In this document: one piece after another, positions 53,338 to 64,000 of the stretch | Numbering within the stretch: the stretch's first letter is position 1 | Layout of the letters: each line of letters opens with the position of its first letter | From: Molanna angustata | Lineage: Eukaryota; Arthropoda; Insecta; Trichoptera; Molannidae | Assembly (NCBI GenBank): GCA_963576475.1 | Contig: OY754972.1 | Location: 35,440,556-35,504,555 of the forward strand | Direction: 5' to 3' | Length of the DNA stretch: 64,000 nt | The notes under the pieces: generated by a model | Told to the model about the DNA's origin: nothing | Databases searched by the model: none | Seen by the model: the letters and a program-made list of their open reading frames with translations, nothing else | Made by a program: the position numbers and the translations under genes

Positions 53338-55243
53338 ATGAGTTTGCTACTGTTTGGAAATATCATATGTATTTACGGCAATGAAACAGACTACAACTCC
53401 TATTCTTTACTTCGAAAACGCTTCAAGAAATTACTAAAAGATCATCACCGAACATACATAGCGAACATTGAGGGTAACTTAACTAATGATCTTAAAAGTT
53501 TCTGGGACTATACCAAATCCCTAAAAACCACATCAGGCTATCCTTCTACGATGAAATACAAAGATAAATCCTCCAGTCAGCCAGATGAAATAGCAAACAT
53601 GTTCTCAGATTATTTTGAATCGGTATTTGAACCCAATTTACCATCCGATCAAAGAAACATCATTATAGATGATAATTATAATTCTGTCAATCTGTCATCT
53701 ATCAGGCTGAATGTAGGAGAAATTAGGGACATTCTTATTTCCCTAGATATCAGTAAAGGTCCAGGCCCCGACAATATTTCCCCATTCTTCCTTCAATAAA
53801 CTGCATACTCAATAAGTCACCCTCTAGCATTGATATTTAATCAGTGTCTAGCAGAAGGAGTGTTCCCTTATAAATGGAAAAAAGCATTCATCACCCCAAT
53901 TCATAAAGGCGGCAACATAAATGACATCGAAAACTACAGGCCTATATCAATACTGTCAGAAATACCTAATGTTCTTGAAAAAATCGTTCATGGACAAATA
54001 TTAGCAACCGTGAAAAGAAATATAGTAGAGGAGCAACATGGTTTTATGCCTAATAAATCGACGACAACTAACTTGCTAGTATATTCAGAACATCTCTTCC
54101 AATCACTCGATGACAAAATTCAAACTGACGCAATCTATACGGACTTCAAGAAGGCCTTCGACAAATTGGATCACAGTATATTACTGAATAAATTATCACA
54201 AGATGGAATTAAAGGCAGCCTACTCAGGTGGATAAAATCGTACATTACAAATAGGCATCAGGTAGTTGTTCTCAATGGCCATTCCTCCAATAAAGTAAAA
54301 ATAACATCTGGAGTACCACAAGGTTCAATCCTTGGTCCACTACTCTTCACAATACTGATCAACGATATCAATTCATGTTTCCTAAACAGTAGTTTTTTAA
54401 TATTTGCTGACGATTTAAAAGTTTTCTCAAAAATTAAACATCTTCAAGATTGTGCAGCTCTCCAGAATGATCTAAATAGATTAAATGATTACTGTAAGCG
54501 AAATAAACTATATCTGAATTTAACTAAATGCAAGACTATCACATTTACAAAAAACAAAAACATTATCGAACATAATTACTACATCGACACTCATCCACTT
54601 GACAAAGTGAACTATATTCGGGATCTAGGAATTGTATTTGATAGCAAACTGCATTTTGACATCCATGTTGAAAACATTATTAACAAAGCATACAAAATGA
54701 TGGGATTTGTGCTTAGATTAACTAAACATTTCAAGAAAACCAGCTCATATTTGATGTTATATAATACGTTAGTCCGCTCACAACTCGAATATTGCTCTCA
54801 AGTATGGAATCCACATTACAACAAATACGCAGACAAAATTGAATCAATCCAGAAAAAAATACCTCAAGATTATGCAGTACAGAACACAGAATCCCCGACT
54901 ACCATACACTGACCTACTTAATAATTACAATCTACATATGCACACTAAAAGAGAGACGTACCCTAATTGACATGACAACACTACACAAAATAATCAATAG
55001 CACTTTTGACTGTCCAGCACTCGTTAGCGCAATTAACATACATGCACCACTCAGATGCCTACGAAATAATTTACTCTTCCTCCCCTCAACTTCAAAAACA
55101 AATGCAGGATTTAGGAAACCATCAAACAGAATGTGCAATGAATACAACAAAACCTTCCCAGACACACACATCTTCTCCAAATCATACGAAGCATTCAACA
55201 TGAAATACGACACATTCAAAAATCATAACCACAACACGCGATG
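53338..55243 (+). pseudogene. LINE ORF2 (RT and C-terminus), one stop and two frameshifts
   Basis: LINE-like residues begin near 53380 (NSYSLLRKRFKKLL). The same frame runs 53338-53799 and 53830-54912, broken only by TAA at 53797-53799. RT motifs: GPGPDNISP (~53761), YRPISILS (~53935), TDFKKAFDKLDH (~54140), SGVPQGSILGPLLF (~54308), FADD (~54400), YIRDLGIVFDS (~54614), RSQLEYCSQVWNPH (~54776). FADD in place of YADD is common in such RTs. A run of seven A near 54852-54858 shifts the frame (FLKIM...YNLHM), and a second shift near 54945 leads into LKERRTLIDMTTLHKI and the C-terminal domain to 55243. The C-terminus has the RR.L.D...L.KI pattern typical of CR1/jockey-like elements. Confidence 0.85.
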
Positions 55244-55605
55244 ACATAATACACATACTCATAACACCACTTGTACTTTTGAATTATGGCTTCTTAATTT
55301 TTTATTTCAATATTTTAACTATTTTTATGTTTTTGTATAATTATTGTTTGTTTTTTGCCCCTTAATGTTTTTGTATAATCAATTTCTTAACTACTTCATT
55401 TCATTAATGTTATTTCTTTATTAATTCTTTGGTTGTTTTTATTATTTATGGCCTTTTATTTGTTATTGTGTTACTCTGCAAACTAAATTGTGAATACTGT
55501 AAGGTTGCAGATAAACGTCGACTTAACATATTGCTATTAGTTAAAAAAATTAATATTCTGTAACTGTTTGTATTCCTTAACAAATAAAATAAAATAAAAA
55601 TAAAA
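55244..55605 (+). other. LINE 3' UTR and tail
   Basis: AT-rich untranslated stretch between the ORF2 stop and the (AAAAT)n-like tail; contains no other feature. Confidence 0.6.
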
Positions 55606-55721
55606 TATTCGTCTTATCTCAGCCTTATTACTGAAACATTGAACTAGACTAATTTACTAGCGATCGATTTGTACAGACGGCGATGGGCAATCTTCGGATT
55701 CTTCGGAAATCTTCGGGAATT

Positions 55722-56640
55722 ATACATACATACATACCATCACGCCATGTCCCTTGCGGGGTAGGCAGAGAGAACCGAACGCCATATCTTTCTATCCTGG
55801 CAAGCATCTCTCGCCTCGTCCACATTCATGCATCGTCTCATACATGTTCGTCTATTGCTCACACTTCTAACATTTCCGTCTTTCAAAATTTCGTTCACAT
55901 GGTCGTGCCACCCCTTTCTTGGGCGTCCCCGACCTCTCATTCCATTCCTTTCCGCTCTGTATATTTTCTTCGTCAGGCGCTCCTCATTCATTCTCCCCAT
56001 GTGACCAAACCATCTCAATGTGTTCACTTTCATTCTAGTAATGACATCTTTCTTCATCTTACATTCTTTCCTTATGTCCTCATTTCTTACCCGGTCATAC
56101 ATCGTTCTATTACAAATCCTTCTTAACGATCTCATTTCAACTGCATTTATTCTACTTTCATGCGTCTTCTGCCAAGTCCAGGTTTCACTTGCATACGTCA
56201 AGGTTGGCACTACGATGGCGTTATGAATGGCAACATTGGCATCCTTTGATATGTTGCGATCATTCATAATTGGTCTTAGTGCTCCATTCACTCTGTTTCC
56301 TGCCATAACTCTTCTTTCGATCTCTTTATCGAGTCGTCCGTTCCGTTGAAATATGCTTCCCAAGTATACATATTCATCGACTTGCTCGAGCCATTCGTTC
56401 TCTACTCTTATTTTACACGCTGTTCTGCTTTCACTCTTTTCAAAGACCATTGTCTTTGATTTGCTGGCATTCATCCTAAGTCCGTTCTCTATACATCCTT
56501 CATAAACCATACTTACAAGATACTGTAACTCTTCCATACTTTCTGCTAATAGAACTTTATCGTCTGCATACATCAAATCTCGCACCATTACGGTACTCAA
56601 TTTCAGACCCTTGCTTTCATCCTTAAGGGCTCTTATGCAG
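55722..56640 (-). pseudogene. RTE-type LINE, C-terminal half of ORF2 with 3' end
   Basis: The minus strand is open from about 56625 to a stop at 55740; the Met at 56600 is internal. It starts just before the RT active site: DLMYADDKVLLAES (56575), then NASKSKTMVF, YLGSIFQRNGRLDKEI, TLTYASETWTW, MRSLRRICN, TLRWFGHMGRMNEERLTK, GRGRPRKGW, and a DARDACQDRKIWRS terminus. This is the thumb/C-terminal region of RTE-like proteins. A very short 3' UTR ends in TGATGGTATGTATGTATGTA, the simple-repeat tail usual for RTE. Uninterrupted over 286 codons, so a fairly young 5'-truncated copy. Plus-strand ORFs here are shadows. Confidence 0.85.
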
Positions 56641-56879
56641 AATTATTGAAGATGTATATATTGCAGTTTAATATTCAGAGCACAGCTACACATGCGTTTT
56701 AATATTGATTAGTTGAAATGGTCATTGCAAGGCGAAATATTAATATAAGGAATAAAATATTTCTTTCAGATTGAGATTTATTTTTTTGATGCAAGAGAAG
56801 TATTTTTTCCAAGTAGACTGATATTTTAATTTCCAAAATACGAAGTCCGCATAAAGGACAAGCGACTTTGAATAATTAT
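56641..56879. other. no recognised feature
   Basis: AT-rich. Confidence 0.4.
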
Positions 56880-57720
56880 ACTCTTATTTATTTATTTTAT
56901 TTTACAAAGAACAGCACACAGTACATGCCTAAAATTATTAAAAGTAAATAAATAAAAATACAAAAATAACATGTACCTCTTACGTACTACGTATACCTAA
57001 TATCAAAATAATACAACAAAAAAGTGTGAATTAGTGTGGGTGCGCGCATGAGAGAAGAGTAATACATGTGTGTGTGTGTGTGAAAGAGATATCTAGAAAG
57101 AGTGTGAGTGTGAGGGTGTGTATGTGTGTGTGTGAGAGAGGGTGTGCATGTGTGTGTAGACGAACATATATTGACAGATTCATGAGTTGAGAAGAAAAAG
57201 AAAATATATTGCTGAGGGTGGTTGGGAAAAATAAAATTAATCAGTACCTAATTGTTATAATGTCACGATGTTAGATGTAAGTTTTTTTTTAATGTTATAT
57301 GTGAATCAAAAAATATATCAAAGTCGGCATTTTTTCCATAAGAGTTAAATAAGTTTATCATTCTGTTAATCGGAGCGTTTTTGGAAGCATTTGTTTTACA
57401 GATATTGGAGAAGAAAAGTGACGTATGTCTTGTCCGACGAGTAGATGTATTAAATTTGATATTGGTAAGAATTTCATGGCATTCTATGTTTCCATTTAGT
57501 ATACTATGAAGGAACATAAGGTCTGAAATTGTGCGTCGCGTGGTCAGCGTGGTCAAAGAAGTAGTATAGTTGGTTGGTAAGTATGTATTGTTGCAACGGT
57601 TGTTTGAATATTCTTGTGGTTGATAATATAGTATTTTTTTATGTTTTGAAAACATATAAGAATGAATTTTGTCTTCCAATTACGTAGTAGTTTTTAAAAA
57701 AATCTCAGCTAAATGCCGTT
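56880..57720 (-). pseudogene. CR1/jockey-type LINE C-terminus, antisense
   Basis: Minus-strand frame 57679-57263 reads TRRTISDLMFLHSILNGNIE, then TSTRRTRHTSLFF and NAPINRMINLFNSYG, the same C-terminal domain type as at 54950-55243. The 3' UTR runs to an AAATAAAATAAATAAATAAG tail at about 56885. GT-rich low-complexity DNA lies at 57069-57160 within the UTR. Confidence 0.7.
57069..57162 (+). repeat. GT/GA low-complexity region
   Basis: (TG)n at 57069-57082 and further GTGTGAGTGTGAGGGTGTG / TGTGTGTGAGAGAGGGTG to 57162. Confidence 0.9.
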
Positions 57721-58212
57721 TTCACCTTTAGAATCCTAATTTGATTGTAAAGTTTTCTCTTGTTAAGTAATATATAATTATTTAAGAATGCTCAGAGCGT
57801 CCATGGCGCCAGAATAAACTTTTTGTTGTCTTACAAATTTAAGTATTTACCTCAACTTTTCAACTACGTTTCTTTGAACATACATAAAAAGTCAAATTAG
57901 TGGACAAAATTGGCTGATTTACTGTAGTTTTGTGTTGAATGTCAAGAATAACAAAGTGACAAAGAAATTTATTGATAAATGAAATTTTAATGAGTAAATA
58001 TAAGTCCATAATTTTGTTAGTCATAGTAGGTATAACTTTTACATAAAACAAAGAGAATATTACGGTTTTTACTTACGAAAGATTTTTTCGTGTTTGTTTG
58101 TAGATATGTTTTAACTGCTATATTGTGGGCGACTGGTAAAAATGATCCAAGTGAAATTATTCCGCCATTTTAAACGATTTTCGTACAAGGAAATATTTTA
58201 ATAATTAACTAC
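57721..58212. other. no recognised feature
   Basis: AT-rich; a 63-codon minus frame at 57860-58051 has no domain. Confidence 0.4.
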
Positions 58213-58248
58213 CTCATGTGTTACATACTGTTGTATGTAACACATGAG
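58213..58248. repeat. perfect 16-bp hairpin at a HINE end
   Basis: CTCATGTGTTACATAC (58213-58228), 4-nt loop, exact inverse (58233-58248). The right half is the HINE 3' terminal sequence; the left half is its mirror, so the end was duplicated in inverted form. Confidence 0.7.
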
Positions 58249-59195
58249 ATCCAAATGTCGATGGCAATAGTACGTTTAGTTGAAGAATGCGTACCAAAGT
58301 ATATGTAAACCCACAAATCCAAATTATTGAATATTCTAAGATATTTTGGTACAAATACAAAATAAATACTCCCCTCTTTTAACACGAGATTTTATCTCAA
58401 TTAAAGAGGATTATTATGAAACATAATATCATGGAACTTGTAAACCTTGTTAATTGTAATTTACATGTAAATTCGTACCTATTGATTTGATTAATTATAA
58501 ATAAAAAAAAATATACTCAAAACATGTAGGTACTTCCTTGCGCAGGGTGCAAGGAAGTGTTTATTATTATTATTAGGTATATATGTAAAGATAGGATAGT
58601 ATGGAGGTCAGTCCTTTTTTCCTCCCAAAAATATGAAAACAGCATGATGGTATGTATGTTTGGAGATTAAGTATCAAACTATTGAGAGTCCCCATAGACA
58701 TTGTGTAGTGTATACATACTGCCATTCAAATTTTATGAAACGATGTCGTCACAAAATTCATTTTTTTATAAAAATTTTTAAAAAAAGTTTGAGAAGTACT
58801 ACTATAATGTATGTATTTTAAAAGAAAATTAAATTATCTAGTTGGTGTGTTTCCCCATTTTTTGATATTAAAAAAAATGGGAATATAGGCACATAAACGA
58901 ATATGTTATCAAAAATTTAGTAGGTATAGAAGTTTTGTAGGCTATCTATATATTTCTTTTAGGCTCTGGCAATCAAGCTGATCAAAAGTTTTAAGGGGGG
59001 GATGGATATACACAGACACATGTAACATACACATAAATATTACTCTCCGAATTCTGAGTAAATCAATATATATGGAACGTATGTACATATATGCTGCGAA
59101 GCCTCTAAGTTGATGTTTTTTAACTTAAAGTTGAAAAAACATGAAAAATATAGACCTAGTTATGCAAATCTCGCGTATCTAGGCTTGTAAGATAA
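58233..59195 (-). mobile_element. HINE copy 13, both ends altered
   Basis: Minus-oriented. 3' end near 58233 (no CTAG), subterminal repeat variant near 58251-58263, G7 tract and reduced CA repeat near 58995-59025, and the 5' part down to 'tcgcgtatctaggcttgtaa' at 59195, where it is truncated. About 58380-58577 is foreign and includes 'cttgcgcagggtgcaaggaa' of the second SINE family plus (ATT)n. Confidence 0.65.
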
Positions 59196-60029
59196 ATAAA
59201 CTATAAGAGATTTATTTATTTCATACTCCCCACGATTAATGAATTCGCAATTTTTAAACATCAACTTTTTAAATGGGTATTGTGTAGTGACTGAGTTTGT
59301 CACGATATTTTACTAACGTACCTGCTATAAAAATTTGAGTCCTCTGAAGGTACAGTAAAAACTATTAAGTATTTCATTCGACTTTATATGTGTTGAATGT
59401 ACATACATATTACAGCTAAGTGTTCTATATATCAGCAGTATTTTTTTTTATCCAGTGTCTTTCAATAAGGATTATGAAATGTGTAAATAAAACAATATAT
59501 ATTCAAAATTAACATATTATATAACCTGATCGAATTTTGTAAAGTAAGACTTTTTCATTGTTTCAAAATGTACAAGGTACCTTTATTAAATTATTCAGTA
59601 GAAATTCAAAACATCTAATTATGAGTGGGCAAGGTCCACTCATAATTAAATGTTTTGAGGTTAAAATAATTTAAATATCAGAGGGTAATTGTTGAATTTT
59701 AATTTATTGAAGCTCGATGGACTTTTACGACAAAATTTAATCTTCAAAAGAAGTCTCCCGTATTCAAATAATAATTTACTTTTTGATGAAAAGCATCATC
59801 TGGTATATTTTCAATTGAACGTGAATTATTCAATTACGTTGTTAATTACAGACAGACATTCATCCAATTCTCGAATATCATTAAATTTATTTAAAGAAAA
59901 TATAAATGAGTAATCTTTATAGGTAAATGAGTTGACGGTGTCTCGCACAGATGTCACCCCCGAACTGCTCCAGAAATATTATTTCATTTTTGACTTGTTT
60001 ACCTACTTGTACGAATGTGTATGTAAATC
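59196..60029. other. non-coding; small hairpin
   Basis: 59606-59628 and 59636-59658 pair (TCAAAACAT...AATTATGAGTGG), with a 7-nt loop and one small difference; possibly a minute foldback element. A 74-codon frame at 59689-59913 has no domain. Confidence 0.45.
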
Positions 60030-60230
60030 GAATTTTTTTTTAATTGGATATACGCAAACATTGGATTTTTTCCCTGTTGGGATTCAAATGATATTTTTCT
60101 TGACGAACTTATTAACATCTTAATAGAGACGAAGTTGGAATATTATAGAAGAACCAGGAACAACGAAAGCGACAGTCGTTATAAATGAGGTGACTGTGTT
60201 CTCGCATAGATGTCACCCATGAACTTAATA
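60030..60230 (-). mobile_element. LINE 3' UTR copy (RTE-like)
   Basis: Inverse of 47350-47460 ('ggatatacgcaaacattgga', 'cttaatagagacgaagttgg'). A direct repeat flanks it: 'tctcgcacagatgtcaccc' near 59940 and 'tctcgcatagatgtcaccc' near 60200. Confidence 0.6.
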
Positions 60231-61369
60231 ACTTTGAACTTGATAAACTCGATGATTTTTATTGATTGATAATTTTTAATTTTGTTAGAGTTGAGACATA
60301 ATTTCTTATTATTTTTTCTTTATCTTGCAAGTATTTGTAATTCACAAGTTCATATAGTTATATATTATAATATAATGCACAGAATATTATGTAGGTACCT
60401 ACCTACTAAATTTTGGTTAGTTCGGATATGTCATATATGACTCACTTCAAAACATGAGATACCTACCTATTTGCTTTTCGAAGTTGAGTCAGCATAATAA
60501 ATGAATAAAATAAATGGCTTGAGGAAATGAGGAAACACATAAAATATTTAAATATTATATTTAACGTCAAAATAATATGCTTATCGGATATTATTTCCAG
60601 ACCTTCGTTTTTTCATGTTTTTTTTTGAAAAGGTAAAATAAATATAGATACAAACCTACCAACGAATTATATGTTGCCTGTGACGAATTATATAAAATAA
60701 AAAAAACGGGTAAAGGGGAGAGAGGGGTAGTGGGATGAAGAAAAGGTAAAAAAGGGTAAAATAATACTAGTCATAAATCAACTTTGCCTCTGTTTTACCT
60801 TCTGCATGCCCTTTCGCCGAAATTGCTGCTGATAGTGAATAATAATATTTAATTTTAGATAATACATATATTCATGATCAAGGAACGCAAATAAAAACAA
60901 AGCATAAAAAAAACTTATTGATGGTAAACGTGTAACGAGAACAGAAATAAAAAAATTCATATATATTATTGTTCATCTTCTTTTTTTTGATATTTTTTTT
61001 TCCAATTAGTATAAGGTACTCCATAATCCAGAGATATACCTATAAAGGCACAATGACGATATGTTTAAAATCTAAAGAAAGATGTTGTATGCAACTGAAA
61101 TTCAAATGTCCTTGTCGGTTAGCCTTTAGAACTTTCCTCCCAACCAGAAATATTGATTCAGAATTGTTCTGTCTTCAAACGTCTACGTCATACATATACC
61201 TACCTAAACATTTCATTATTACAACATTTTTCTAAATCTTTGAGTCTTCTGCCAAATCCAGGTTTAAATATTCACTTTTCATATATAACTTTCCATACAT
61301 TTATTAAAGTTGTTATCACAACCGTGGCGTAGAATGCGAAATTTTCTTACAATTAGGTACACAACCCTT
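60231..61369. other. no recognised feature
   Basis: AT-rich. 60708-60765 is a purine-rich tract. A ~30-bp piece near 61236-61266 ('gtcttctgccaaatccaggt') resembles 56160-56190 of the RTE-type LINE. Confidence 0.4.
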
Positions 61370-61930
61370 ACGGATCCTAACGAATTACTTGTGTCTTTCA
61401 ACGGAAACACCCTATGTAACAGCAAATCTATCGACCTGCTTGAAGTATCTACATATAGCAAACGAAGCTAAGAAACTCGCCTCCAAAAAGCGAAGCGATT
61501 TTTCAGCGAAGCGCGAAGGTATTTTTCAAAAATTCAAGTTTTATTCTCTACAAAGCGCAAATACGCCCAATTATTGAATACAGTAGTCACCTCTGAAGTG
61601 ACGCCCCCCAATACCTACTGAATACAACCATCATTGACTGATGGACTGCAATCACTAGACCACAGACGCAAGGTCTGTATTCTAAGTTTATTCTATAAAT
61701 ATTACCACGGTAAATGCTCAGAAGAACTTGCATCTCTGGTTCCTCTTCCACCCATTCACAATAGAGTCACTAGTATTACTCAATCTCAACACCCGCTTAC
61801 AGTAAACCTTATATTATTGTATTAACACAACAACCCGACTGAGGAACGATCTTCCGAATTCTGTATTTCCGTTTTCTTTTAACCCGGGTCTTCTTCTTCG
61901 GTAGAGTATAATGGACCCAAATCCTAATAG
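61370..61930 (+). pseudogene. CR1/jockey-like LINE C-terminal relic
   Basis: Readable pieces in sense order: YSLQSANTPNY near 61546-61577, then LQSLDHRRKVCILSLFYKYY and HGKCSEELASLVPLPP near 61645-61755, then TRLRNDLPNSVFP near 61835. These follow the 'RRkv..L.lFYkyy.G.CS.EL..l.P ... LRN.LP.sVFP' ending of insect LINE ORF2 proteins. Several stops and shifts. Confidence 0.65.
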
Positions 61931-62164
61931 TTGGTGTCCCCTACGTAGACATGTTAGAAAAAAAAAACAAAAACACATGTTTTAAACACAAATAAATTAC
62001 CAACGTTTATAATCTCTCCTAAAAAAGCGAAGAACTCGTTTTCGAGACCAATACAATAAAATTACATACCAAAAAAATACAACTTAATTAAATAATAATA
62101 TTAATGTAACCTAATAAAGCTCTGTTAAATTTTTGATTATCTATCAAACTACAAATACCTAGTT
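61931..62164. other. no recognised feature
   Basis: AT-rich. Confidence 0.4.
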
Positions 62165-62560
62165 GAAATAAGATTGCTTAGAAGAATATGATGTATGACA
62201 GGTTAAGAAATAAGGACATTAGGAAAGTATGTTAAATAAAGAAAGTTGTCATCAATGGAATGAACACATTGAGATGGTTTGACAAAATGGGGAAAACGAA
62301 TGAAGAATGCCTGGCGAAGAAAATGAACAATGCGAACAGTAATGGAATGAGGTCGAGGCCGTCCAAGAAGGGAATATCCTTCACTCGACCATGTGAAGGA
62401 TATTCTAAGAGAGGTAAAAGTAAGATGAAAAACAGACGCAAATGTAGGAAACGATGTATGAATCTTGATGAGGAGATGATGCATGCCAGGTAGGAAAAAT
62501 ATGTCCTTTGGTTCTATCTGCCTACCCCATTAGGGACATGGCTTGATGGTATGTATAATA
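62165..62560 (+). pseudogene. RTE-type LINE 3' relic
   Basis: Diverged sense copy of the element at 55722-56640: LRRI..YD..RNKDIRK, MNTLRWFDKMGKTNEECLAK, CRKRCMNLDEEMMHAR, and the 3' end 'ctaccccattagggacatgg' + 'cttgatggtatgtata'. Multiple stops and indels. Confidence 0.7.
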
Positions 62561-62805
62561 TTTAGGTATTTACCTTATTATATAGTTGATTAATAAGGTA
62601 TTATTATAAGCGGCGCTTTCTATATTAATATAACAGTCACGGAGTTGGTAGGTAAAGCTTAAGCAGACGTGACTGTAATCTTATCACATAAGCAAGACAG
62701 ATGAGCTCAAACCATTTCTGGAACGGGTTATTTTTTAAGACAAACGGCGAGTCGTATTTCTTTCAACAAAATAAAATCTACATTTTAAAAGTCATTCACT
62801 CATTC
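62561..62805. other. no recognised feature
   Basis: AT-rich. Confidence 0.4.
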
Positions 62806-62850
62806 ATACCATCACGGCACGGTAAGCAAAGACAGCTGAGCTGGTGAACA
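62806..62850 (-). mobile_element. RTE-type LINE 3'-terminal relic
   Basis: 'cataccatcacggcacggta' and 'agcaaagacagctgagc' correspond to the inverse 3' terminus of the RTE-type element (55730-55770). Confidence 0.45.
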
Positions 62851-62935
62851 TAAACTTACGAAAGGAAAGACGACATATTATGCGTGTATGCCCACACACC
62901 AGATTCGTTTCACCTAAGACGTCAACATTCAGAAT

Positions 62936-63035
62936 GGAATGGTGATTTATTATGTCCTTGTTAAACAAGTATATATTTCCTACATTCCCTAAATTAAGCA
63001 TACATGCTTATGCTATAGGTGAACGAAATCGGTCG
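62936..63035 (-). mobile_element. tRNA-Thr SINE body, head missing
   Basis: Inverse of 'gaccgatttcgttcacctat', 'agcataagcatgtatgctta', 'cttgtttaacaaggacataa'; the tRNA-like head is absent. Confidence 0.65.
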
Positions 63036-63173
63036 TTGCTTATATTTGAATAAACTGTTATGGGACACCCGAAAACGACGTAAATAAAACAAATGTAAGC
63101 ACTATTATAAGGAGTTGTCTCATTGCACAAGTCATATTTCTATATATTTATTCATAAATTTTTCTTCGACTTA
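63036..63173. other. no recognised feature
   Basis: AT-rich. Confidence 0.4.
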
Positions 63174-63265
63174 CTTACCTACTTAAGATGGCTGTACAAC
63201 TCCGGTATAGTTTAAGCCTCCTGAACAAAGAATTTCCAAGCCTTCCTGTCAGCAGAGGCGGACTC
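63174..63265 (-). mobile_element. LINE 3'-end fragment with AAGT-type tail
   Basis: On the minus strand ends TAAGTAGGTAAGTAAG. Resembles in layout the retroinserted 83 bp at 13808-13890, though the bodies differ. A short frame reads DRKAWKFFVQEA, LINE C-terminus-like. Confidence 0.45.
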
Positions 63266-63269
63266 TTAA

Positions 63270-63442
63270 GCAGGTTGCAGACCAAAAGCTAAACATAGTA
63301 AGTTTAGCTTAGCTCACATAGCTAAGGTCATTTTTGATACTAGCTGACATGGTTTGCGGTCTGCACACTAGTATGGAAAACGACCTCAGCTATGCGAGCT
63401 AAGCTAAACTGGATTAGCTTAGCTTTTGGTCTGCAACCGACT
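63270..63442. mobile_element. TTAA-flanked MITE (piggyBac-like), 173 bp
   Basis: TTAA at 63266-63269 and 63443-63446. Termini pair as GGTTGCAGACCAAAAGCTAA (63273-63292) with its inverse ending at 63438, and the arms continue pairing (GTTTAGCTTAGCTC). TTAA duplication suggests mobilisation by a piggyBac-type transposase; inferred from ends only. Confidence 0.7.
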
Positions 63443-63446
63443 TTAA

Positions 63447-64000
63447 TTTTTCTTCGCAGAATTAAAATTGTGGATGCTGACATTCTTGATTTTTTTTTCA
63501 CCTGTCATGATAAGTAGGTACCTACTTTTGTTTTTGTCAAGTTTGTGGAAAATTAATACAATATGATGTAGCATTTGGTAAGTACCTTGAAAAAATACAA
63601 AAATTAAAAATAGTAAAAAATAAAAAGAGAAAATAAATAATACTGATCATAGCAATGAGGAGATGAAGGCAGAAATCGAAGGACGAAGAAGGAATATTCA
63701 GAAATTAATTGATAAACACAAGTTGTAACCTATGGATTAACGTGAATTCATTACTTTGGGTATTCCATAGTCTAGCTGATTATAATTGAAATTAAAAAAT
63801 ATATTGATTGAATCCCAAGTACTTAATCAATTCGCTTGATGCGTTTTTTTTAACCCTTTCAAAAACAATCAAATGAAATCTTGTTTTAAATAACTTATAT
63901 TTTTGATCGAAAAAATGATACTTGCACCTTTATCTAAAATCAGCTCGTGAATCCTCACTCAATTTGAAGTATTAAATATTTAAGTCCAATTGATTACATA
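63447..64000. other. no recognised feature
   Basis: AT-rich, non-coding. Confidence 0.4.

Larger units (their letters stand above)
53338..55605 (+). mobile_element. CR1/jockey-type LINE, 5'-truncated
   Basis: ORF2 from the pre-RT linker to the C-terminus, a 3' UTR (55244-55580) and an AAATAAAATAAAATAAAAAT-type tail ending near 55605. Endonuclease and ORF1 are missing. A second member in minus orientation lies at 56880-57720. Confidence 0.85.

Noticed and set aside
55683..56126. 147-codon plus-strand frame
   Set aside because: Antisense shadow of the RTE-type ORF2 on the minus strand.

Overview
This is eukaryotic, AT-rich, intergenic DNA in which almost every recognisable feature is a transposable element or a decayed piece of one. 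I found no convincing host gene, no rRNA and no functional tRNA gene. The repertoire (I-group and RTE-type LINEs, Penelope, pogo, Helitron and Helentron-like elements, tRNA-derived SINEs) and recurrent TAGGTACCTACC-like words suggest an insect. Lepidoptera or Hemiptera are my guesses; the sequence alone does not decide.

Layout. 1-3.6 kb: 3' part of an I-group LINE (endonuclease, RT, RNase H, poly-A) with a single frameshift, followed by a fragment of another LINE. 5-15.6 kb: cluster of a ~1 kb repeat that I read as a non-autonomous Helentron-type element (HINE/DINE-1-like), at least 13 copies in the window. One HINE remnant is split by a complete-ended but internally deleted pogo element (8934-10716). 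16.8-18.1 kb: a Penelope-like element with a GIY-YIG endonuclease frame, 186-bp near-identical inverted repeats, a one-sided tail and a 12-bp target-site duplication (TSD). 18-26 kb: LINE relics, SINEs, foldback/MITE elements. 26.9-28.6 kb: a LINE RT frame of about 550 codons with no stop. 29-31 kb: a foldback element broken by a SINE with perfect TSD, and a second Penelope-like inverted element. 32-41.6 kb: sparse relics, then three adjoining tandem-repeat arrays. 44 kb: third Penelope-like inverted element with a 14-bp TSD. 48.5-50.2 kb: two head-to-tail Helitrons, one carrying a 219-bp GA microsatellite. 53-57.7 kb: a CR1/jockey-type LINE with few lesions, an RTE C-terminal half and another LINE fragment. 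58-64 kb: a HINE copy, LINE relics, a tRNA-Thr SINE and a TTAA-flanked MITE.

How the parts relate. Autonomous activity must come from elsewhere: each coding element here is truncated or broken. The strongest unusual signal is the trio of Penelope-like elements (16.8, 30.4 and 44.1 kb). They share an architecture (one-sided ~45-55 nt tail containing a GAATTCCAT box, two inverted arms, 12-14 bp TSDs, a stem-loop followed by CGAAA as in hammerhead ribozymes), although only one retains protein-coding sequence. The second is the HINE family with its conserved subterminal repeats and in-built GT/CA microsatellite. The third is the pogo derivative, whose start codon may be created by splicing.
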